Source of the DNA: Truepera sp.
Lineage (GTDB): Bacteria; Deinococcota; Deinococci; Deinococcales; Trueperaceae
DNA length: 35,776 nt
Direction: 5' to 3'
Assembly (NCBI GenBank): GCA_018333895.1
Contig: JAGXSJ010000097.1
Span: 1-35,776 of the forward strand
Shown here in pieces: positions 30,832 to 35,776 of the stretch (positions are counted from its first letter, which is position 1; each line of letters opens with the position of its first letter). A model generated the notes under the pieces. The model searched no databases. It was given only the letters and a program-made list of their open reading frames with translations, and was not told where the DNA came from. Made by a program: the position numbers and the translations under genes.

Positions 30832-32512
30832 GGCTACAGAACTCTCCCGCATCCGCCACCTCTGGCAGACCCTTTATGATGGCGAGCATCAGGCCGAGCT
30901 AGCGGCTTTTATCGCCAAGCTGGAAGCGTATAAAGCCCGCTACGCCCTCTCGCCACTCCCCTTAGAGTGGTACCAGGATGCCGTCGTCTACTCGCTGTAT
31001 GTGGATCTGTTCGCCGGCAGCTTCGAGGGGCTAACCGAGAAACTCGACTACCTGCAAGCGCTCGGGGTGAGCTGCTTGTGGCTGTTGCCGGTCCTCGACT
31101 CGCCGATGAAGGATGCCGGTTTTGATATCCGCGACTTCCGCCGGGTCCGTGCCGACCTAACAGCCAGCCCTAGCGACCCCAATGCGGTCTTTGCGGACTT
31201 TCTAGCCGAGGCGCACGCCCGCGGCCTGGCGGTGATCTTCGACATCACCCTGAACCACTCCTCTATCGAGCACCCCTGGTTCCAGGCCGGTAAAGACGAC
31301 CCGTCTTCTCCTTATCGCGACTACTACATCTGGAGCGACACGCCGGAGTTGTATCGCGAGGCGCGCATCATCTTCAAGGGGATGATGGACTCTAACTGGA
31401 CCAAGTGCGGCGACCAGTACTATTTCCATCGCTTCTTTGACATTCAGCCTGACCTCAACTACCGCAACCCGGCGGTGCTCAGTGAGATGACTTTCGTGCT
31501 GCTCGACTGGCTGGCTCAGGGCGTCGACGGCTTTCGCGCCGACGCCATCCCGTACTTATGGAAGGAGGCCGGGACCAACTGCGAAAACCTCCCCAAGACC
31601 CATGTCATCGTCAAAATCTTCCGGGCAGCGATGGACTACTTCCGCCCCGGCAGCATCCTGCTGGCTGAGGCCAATCAGCCCCCGCTGGAAGTCGCCAAGT
31701 ACTTTGGTCAGGGCGACGAGTGTCAAGCCGCCTATCACTTCCCGCTGATGCCGCGCCTGTATCGGGCTCTGGCCGAGGGCAGCGGCCAGGCAATCATCGA
31801 CACGCTACAGCCCTCCTTCACGCCGGAGATCCCCGAAAGTTGCCAGTGGTTTACCTTCTTGCGCTGCCACGACGAGCTGACGCTGGAGATGGTGACGCCA
31901 GCGGAGCGCTCCCTGATCTATCAGGCCTATTGCCGCGACCCGCTGTGGGATTTTCGGCTGGGCGAGGGGATCTCGGCCCGCTTAGCCAGCTTGCTCGAGC
32001 GCGATCCGCGCAAGATCCTGCTCCTTAACCACCTCCTCCTGACCATCACCGGCACGCCGATCCTCTACTACGGCGACGAGGTAGCCAAGGAGAACGATGA
32101 GGCCTGCTATCACGCCATGGTAGCCAAGACCGGCTACCGCGATTCGCGCTACCTGGTGCGCGGCCCCATGGCTTGGGAGGCGGTTGAGCAAGAGCTGGTC
32201 GACCCGCAGAGCCTTGCCTCACAGGTCTACTACCCGCTGCAACGGCTGCTGCTGACCCGCCGCAAATACCTGGCGCTGTCGCGTGGCACCCTGGCGTTCG
32301 TCGATGTCGGTGATCAGCGGGTGCTGGCTTATACTCGCCAGCTTGGCGAGCAGCGGCTGCTTATGCTGGCCAACCTCTCCGGTGAGTCCGTGCGCGTGAC
32401 GGTCCCGGCAGCGCTAGGGGCCAACGACCTGCTGGAGCAGCCCTTAAAGCACGACGCGGCGTCGCTCAGGCTGGCGCCGTTTGGATATCACTGGTTGGCG
32501 GCTACGCCCTAA
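30830..32512 (+). CDS. GH13-family enzyme, trehalose-synthase/alpha-glucosidase-like
   Basis: This is a 560-residue (beta/alpha)8 glycosidase or transglycosidase with no signal peptide, hence cytoplasmic. Conserved regions are visible: VIFDITLNHSS (region I), GFRADAIPYL with nucleophile Asp238, ILLAEANQ with acid/base Glu280 and RCHDELTLEM with Asp348. HDELTLEM and the large CxHD environment recall trehalose synthase (maltose alpha-D-glucosyltransferase), but no maltokinase domain follows and the protein is somewhat shorter, so the exact activity is open. A C-terminal beta domain (about 480-560) is present. It would act on maltose, trehalose or short alpha-glucans. Its stop overlaps the convergent nuoN stop by 4 bases. 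Confidence 0.88.
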   Translation: MATELSRIRHLWQTLYDGEHQAELAAFIAKLEAYKARYALSPLPLEWYQDAVVYSLYVDLFAGSFEGLTEKLDYLQALGVSCLWLLPVLDSPMKDAGFDIRDFRRVRADLTASPSDPNAVFADFLAEAHARGLAVIFDITLNHSSIEHPWFQAGKDDPSSPYRDYYIWSDTPELYREARIIFKGMMDSNWTKCGDQYYFHRFFDIQPDLNYRNPAVLSEMTFVLLDWLAQGVDGFRADAIPYLWKEAGTNCENLPKTHVIVKIFRAAMDYFRPGSILLAEANQPPLEVAKYFGQGDECQAAYHFPLMPRLYRALAEGSGQAIIDTLQPSFTPEIPESCQWFTFLRCHDELTLEMVTPAERSLIYQAYCRDPLWDFRLGEGISARLASLLERDPRKILLLNHLLLTITGTPILYYGDEVAKENDEACYHAMVAKTGYRDSRYLVRGPMAWEAVEQELVDPQSLASQVYYPLQRLLLTRRKYLALSRGTLAFVDVGDQRVLAYTRQLGEQRLLMLANLSGESVRVTVPAALGANDLLEQPLKHDAASLRLAPFGYHWLAATP

Positions 32513-33951
32513 CGCCCTACCATGAGCCCCACCGGGGCAGCCTCCAGGGCCTGAGCGATCAGCTCCAGGGCAGGAGCGGGGAGGATGCCTAAGGCCACCA
32601 CCAAGAGCGCGCTGACTGCCAGTGCGGTCACGGCCACGGCATTAACCGCCAGCGGCGAAGCCGGCGCGGCGGCGGGCGAGAGCCAGATGGCAACGATCAC
32701 CCGGAAGTAATAGAAAAACGCCAGCACCGTATTGAGCAGCGCAATCACTGCCAAGACGATTAGGCCGACTTGCATGGCGCTCTGAAAGACAAACAGCTTA
32801 CCAGCAAAACCGACTAGTAGCGGCACCCCGGCCAGGCTAAGCAAAAAGAGCGTAAACAGCAGCGCTACTATCGGCTGGCGCTTCGCTAGGCCCGCATAAT
32901 GGTCAAGCTCATCGCCTACGCCAGCGTCGCGCAGTACCGCCACCGCGGTAAAGGCGCCGATGTTGGTAAAGGCGTAGCCGAGCGCGTAGAAGATTGCGGC
33001 CTGAAAGCCCGGTAGCGTACCGGTAGCCAGCCCGACTGCGACAAAGCCTAGCTGCGCCACCGAAGAGTAGCCGAGCAGGCGCTTGATATTGGTCTGACCC
33101 AGGGCCTGTAGATTGCCTATCGTCATGGTTAGCACCGCCAGGACGACCAGGGTCTGCTGCCAGATAAAGCTCACCCCTTCAGCGTTGAAGGCGGTTAGCA
33201 GCAGATTGCCCAAGGCGATTACCGCCGCCGCCTTGGGTCCGACCGAAAGGAGCGCAGCCACCATGGTCGGCGCGCCTTGATAGGCGTCCGGGGTCCAGGC
33301 ATGAAAAGGGACCAGCGCCAGCTTGAAACCAAAACCGACTAACAGCAGCGCCAGGCCGGGGTAGAGCAGCGCGTGGGCTGGTGCGGCGGCCAGCGCGGCG
33401 GCTATTTCGTCGTAGTACAGGCTACCTCCCGCACCAAAGAGCAGGCTGATGCCATACAGCAAGAAAGCGCTTGACACAGCGCCCAGGGTGAAATACTTGC
33501 TGGCTGCTTCGGTGCTGTAGCGGTCATCGCGGTAGTAGCCGACCAGCACATAGGTGCTGTAGCTAACCAGCTCGAGCCCGAGGAACAGCAGGAGCAGGTT
33601 GTTAGCGCCGACCATCAGCGCGCCGCCCAGGGCGGTATAGAGGATAAAGGCATAAAACTCGCCCACCCCGGCGCGGTATTTGCCGGGGTTAGCTAGCGCG
33701 CCGAGCGCGACTAAGGCGGCGATCAGCGAAAGGAGGCTACCGCCCAGACTGGTCAGGCCGCCGGTGTGGATCATACCTAAGAGCGTCGCCTCCTGGCCAA
33801 AAGCGGCAGCGAAGAACATCAGCGCCACAAGCGAGCTGCCCAGGGCTAAGGCTGCAGCGACCAGGGGGCGCTTTTGCAGCGCGTTGGCGAACAGGAGCAG
33901 CACGCTGCCACCGACAAGAAGCGTCAGCAGAGCGAGCAGGGTCAAGATCAA
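32509..33951 (-). CDS. nuoN: NADH-quinone oxidoreductase subunit N
   Basis: This is a 480-residue antiporter-like membrane subunit of complex I with about 14 membrane helices. Key features are LFLGLELVSYSTYVLVGYYR (TM5 with the conserved Glu), FGFKLALVPFHAWTPDAYQG (TM7 lysine and PFHxWxPD) and PTMVAALLSVGPKAA (TM8). It pumps protons as part of the distal membrane arm. It starts 4 bases inside the end of nuoM, so the genes are coupled in the order nuoL-nuoM-nuoN. It is the last gene of the operon here. Confidence 0.96.
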   Translation of the reverse strand: MILTLLALLTLLVGGSVLLLFANALQKRPLVAAALALGSSLVALMFFAAAFGQEATLLGMIHTGGLTSLGGSLLSLIAALVALGALANPGKYRAGVGEFYAFILYTALGGALMVGANNLLLLFLGLELVSYSTYVLVGYYRDDRYSTEAASKYFTLGAVSSAFLLYGISLLFGAGGSLYYDEIAAALAAAPAHALLYPGLALLLVGFGFKLALVPFHAWTPDAYQGAPTMVAALLSVGPKAAAVIALGNLLLTAFNAEGVSFIWQQTLVVLAVLTMTIGNLQALGQTNIKRLLGYSSVAQLGFVAVGLATGTLPGFQAAIFYALGYAFTNIGAFTAVAVLRDAGVGDELDHYAGLAKRQPIVALLFTLFLLSLAGVPLLVGFAGKLFVFQSAMQVGLIVLAVIALLNTVLAFFYYFRVIVAIWLSPAAAPASPLAVNAVAVTALAVSALLVVALGILPAPALELIAQALEAAPVGLMVGR

Positions 33952-35438
33952 GGCAGCACTACCCTAACTGTGGCCTCAAAGGCTGCCAAGATCGGCTGCA
34001 CCGCGGAATCGATGTACGGCGAGAGGCTCGGCGGCCAGAGCCCCCACAATATAGCCAGGAAAACCAGCGGCACGGCAGCGGCCAGCTCGAGCCCGCTCAA
34101 ATCATCCTTGGGTGTCTCCGAGCCTGGCTCGCCCTGTAGTACCCGCTGAATCGTCCAAAACATCAAGCCACCGTTTACCAAGACACCTACCACCGCCAGC
34201 GCCGCAAAGACAGCGGTAGCCGGGTTAGCAAAGGCCCCCATCAGGGAGACCACCTCACCGATAAAACCAGCCATCCCCGGCGCCCCCGCGCCGCCTAGCA
34301 TCGCTAGCCAGAGCAGGCTGCCCAAGACCGGCATGGCGGTATAAACGCCCTTCATGGCGGCAATAGCGCGGGTGTGGGTGCGCTTCGAAAGCATCCCTAC
34401 CAGCATGAACAAGAGCCCGGTGATGACCCCGTGGGCGATCATCTGGTAGACCGCGCCGTGTAACCCCAAGGCAGTGAGCGAGGCGACACCCAAGAGCACA
34501 AAGCCCATGTGGTTAACCGACGAGTAAGCAATTAAGCGCTTTAGGTCGCTCTGACCGAGCGCCACATAGCCGCCGTAAAGTATGCCCACCACTGCCAGGG
34601 TAGCCAACAGCGGCTGCAGCGTTAGCATGGCGTCCGGAAAAAGCGTCAGATTAAAGCGGATTATGCCGTAGCCGCCCAGCTTCAGCAGCACCCCGGCTAA
34701 GAGCATCGAACCGGCGGTAGGGGCCTGAGTGTGGGCGTGCGGCAACCAGGTATGAAACGGCCAGGCCGGCAGCTTGATCAAGAAGGCAGCCAAAAACCCG
34801 AGGCAGGCGAGCAGCGCAAACGTGGGGGCAGCGGCCAGGAGCGGCGCGCGTTCGATCAACACCCGCAGGTCGAAGCTGATGGGGCCGCCCGCCGCTGCGG
34901 CCAGCCAGGAGGCGGTAGCCAGAATCGCCGCCAACAGCAAGACCGAGCCGACCAACGAGTAGAGCAGGAACTTCATGGCGGCGTAGCGGCGCTCCTCGTA
35001 ACCCCAGATCCCGATAATGAAGAACATCGGGATCAGCCCCAGCTCAAAAGCAAAGAAGAAAAGGATCAGGTCAAGGGCAGCGAAGGCGCCGGTGAGCGCC
35101 GCTTGCAGCAGCAAAAAGAGCGCGAAGAACGCCTTGCCGTCGCGCTTCCACTCGGTCATCACCGCCAGTAACGTCAAGAGCGCAGTCAAAAAGACAAACG
35201 GCAGGCTCAGCCCGTCTAGCCCCACCAGGTAGCTAACCCCCACGCCGGGGATCCAGGCCACCTGGGTCAGGTACTGAAAGCCGCCGCGATCGAGATCGTA
35301 GCCCAGCCACAGGCCGAGGCTAATCAGCGTAGTTAGCCCCGACACCACGAGAGCCAGCCACTTGCTGGAGCGCTCGTCGCGGAATAAGGTGCTGACCCCG
35401 GCGGCCAGCAGCGGCAGAGCTATCAGTATGGTTATCAC
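33948..35438 (-). CDS. nuoM: NADH-quinone oxidoreductase subunit M
   Basis: This is a membrane subunit of about 496 residues with 14 helices. The proton-channel residues are visible: Glu in FFAFELGLIPMFFIIGIWG (TM5), Lys in AAFLIKLPAWPFHTWLPHAH (TM7) and Lys in AGVLLKLGGYGIIRF (TM8). GTG 35438 is six bases after AGGAGG and overlaps the nuoL stop as GTGA, so I prefer it to the in-frame TTG at 35441. It functions in NADH:quinone electron transfer-driven proton pumping. Confidence 0.96.
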   Translation of the reverse strand: MITILIALPLLAAGVSTLFRDERSSKWLALVVSGLTTLISLGLWLGYDLDRGGFQYLTQVAWIPGVGVSYLVGLDGLSLPFVFLTALLTLLAVMTEWKRDGKAFFALFLLLQAALTGAFAALDLILFFFAFELGLIPMFFIIGIWGYEERRYAAMKFLLYSLVGSVLLLAAILATASWLAAAAGGPISFDLRVLIERAPLLAAAPTFALLACLGFLAAFLIKLPAWPFHTWLPHAHTQAPTAGSMLLAGVLLKLGGYGIIRFNLTLFPDAMLTLQPLLATLAVVGILYGGYVALGQSDLKRLIAYSSVNHMGFVLLGVASLTALGLHGAVYQMIAHGVITGLLFMLVGMLSKRTHTRAIAAMKGVYTAMPVLGSLLWLAMLGGAGAPGMAGFIGEVVSLMGAFANPATAVFAALAVVGVLVNGGLMFWTIQRVLQGEPGSETPKDDLSGLELAAAVPLVFLAILWGLWPPSLSPYIDSAVQPILAAFEATVRVVLP

Positions 35439-35776
35439 CAACTACCTCCTAAGCTGAGTGTCACCATCAGCGCCAGCGCTGCGGCAGCGATGGTCCAGGC
35501 ATAGTGATCGAGCCTCCCGGTCTGTAACCGGCGCAGCGCCGCACCCAAGACGGCAACAGCGTGCGCTAACAGATCGACCAAGCGGTCGAGCACCTTGAGA
35601 TCGAACCAAGCCAGCGGCTGAGCCAGCCGCGTGCCGGCGACTTGCGCTAGCAGATCGACATAGTGGTCGAGCACCTTAAGATCAAACCAAGCCAGCGGCT
35701 GAGCCAGGCGGGTAGCCGGGTCAGCCAGCAGCCGATAGTAGAGCTGATCGAGATAGAGCCGCTGCTGCAAGAGCCG
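35435..35776 (-). CDS. nuoL: NADH-quinone oxidoreductase subunit L, C-terminal part (cut by window end)
   Basis: The frame is open to the window edge, and the TTG at 35770 is not a start. The visible 114 codons are the C-terminus of NuoL: amphipathic segments, the family pattern LRRLQTGRLDHYAW and a last membrane helix (IAAAALALMVTLSLGGSW). A 27-residue stretch beginning TRLAQPLAWFDLKVLD is present twice in tandem, which lengthens the amphipathic region before the last helix. It overlaps nuoM by 4 bases. Confidence 0.9.
   Translation of the reverse strand, partial: RLLQQRLYLDQLYYRLLADPATRLAQPLAWFDLKVLDHYVDLLAQVAGTRLAQPLAWFDLKVLDRLVDLLAHAVAVLGAALRRLQTGRLDHYAWTIAAAALALMVTLSLGGSW
35552..35713 (-). 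repeat. 81-bp tandem duplication inside nuoL
   Basis: Units at 35713-35633 and 35632-35552 encode 27-residue copies that share TRLAQPLAWFDLKVLD exactly and then differ (HYVDLLAQVAG against RLVDLLAHAVA). The nucleotide copies have several silent differences, so the duplication is not very recent and has stayed in frame. Confidence 0.9.

Overview
This window is bacterial chromosome. About three quarters of it is a carbohydrate, mainly hexuronate and sugar-acid, catabolic region. It is followed by a small decaying defence and toxin-antitoxin region, a GH13 enzyme and the end of a respiratory complex I operon. Dense co-directional genes with 4-29 base overlaps, Shine-Dalgarno sites, a possible leaderless promoter, TRAP and ABC uptake, and nuoL-nuoM-nuoN order suggest a free-living heterotroph. 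Deinococcota (Truepera-like) is my best guess, made from general protein character only and with low confidence.

Layout: (1) Bases 1-5573 (+): the end of an IclR regulator, an ABC sugar transporter (binding protein, attenuating hairpin, two permeases, no ATPase), a 53-codon remnant of an altronate/galactarate-dehydratase-type gene, a DgoK-type kinase and a KDPG/KDPGal aldolase. (2) 5552-14921 (-): one long convergent operon read from a clear promoter near 15.04 kb: TRAP binding protein dctP, fused dctQM, three Gfo/Idh/MocA oxidoreductases, a remnant of a TIM-barrel sugar isomerase, uronate isomerase uxaC and a glucarate-dehydratase-like enolase enzyme. (3) 15098-23339 (+): a LacI regulator facing dctP. 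The two divergent promoters carry identical 15-base operator-like sites. It leads a second operon: an IolB/KduI-type isomerase, tagaturonate epimerase uxaE, an ECF-S-like membrane protein, SDR fructuronate reductase uxuB, another Gfo/Idh, another SDR, a LarA-type nickel-pincer epimerase homologue and a phosphoribosyltransferase. (4) 23357-24875: a GNAT protein and a RelB/YafQ-type module whose toxin is truncated at a dispersed repeat. A second, inverted copy of that repeat lies at 10.7 kb. (5) 24985-27542 (+): kdgK and gnd. (6) 27820-30726 (-): remnants and survivors of an operon (frameshifted higB, higA, adenine-methylase tail, intact DUF1016/PD-(D/E)XK nuclease, gutted GIY-YIG helicase). (7) 30830-32512 (+): a TreS-like GH13 enzyme. 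(8) 32509-35776 (-): nuoN, nuoM and the end of nuoL, which carries an internal 27-residue duplication.

How it works together (inference): uronates enter by the TRAP system and perhaps by the ABC or ECF-like proteins. UxaC makes tagaturonate or fructuronate, UxaE interconverts them, and UxuB reduces fructuronate to D-mannonate. No mannonate dehydratase (uxuA) is present in the window. Two continuations are possible: an UxuA elsewhere giving KDG for KdgK and the aldolase, or C2 epimerisation of mannonate to gluconate by the LarA homologue, which would reach Gnd through 6-phosphogluconate. Because UxaE bypasses the altronate branch, the dead altronate-dehydratase-like remnant makes sense.

The strongest leads are the LarA homologue in a uronate operon, the coupled methylase-DUF1016-helicase gene order, and a series of gene remnants too small for ordinary gene calling.
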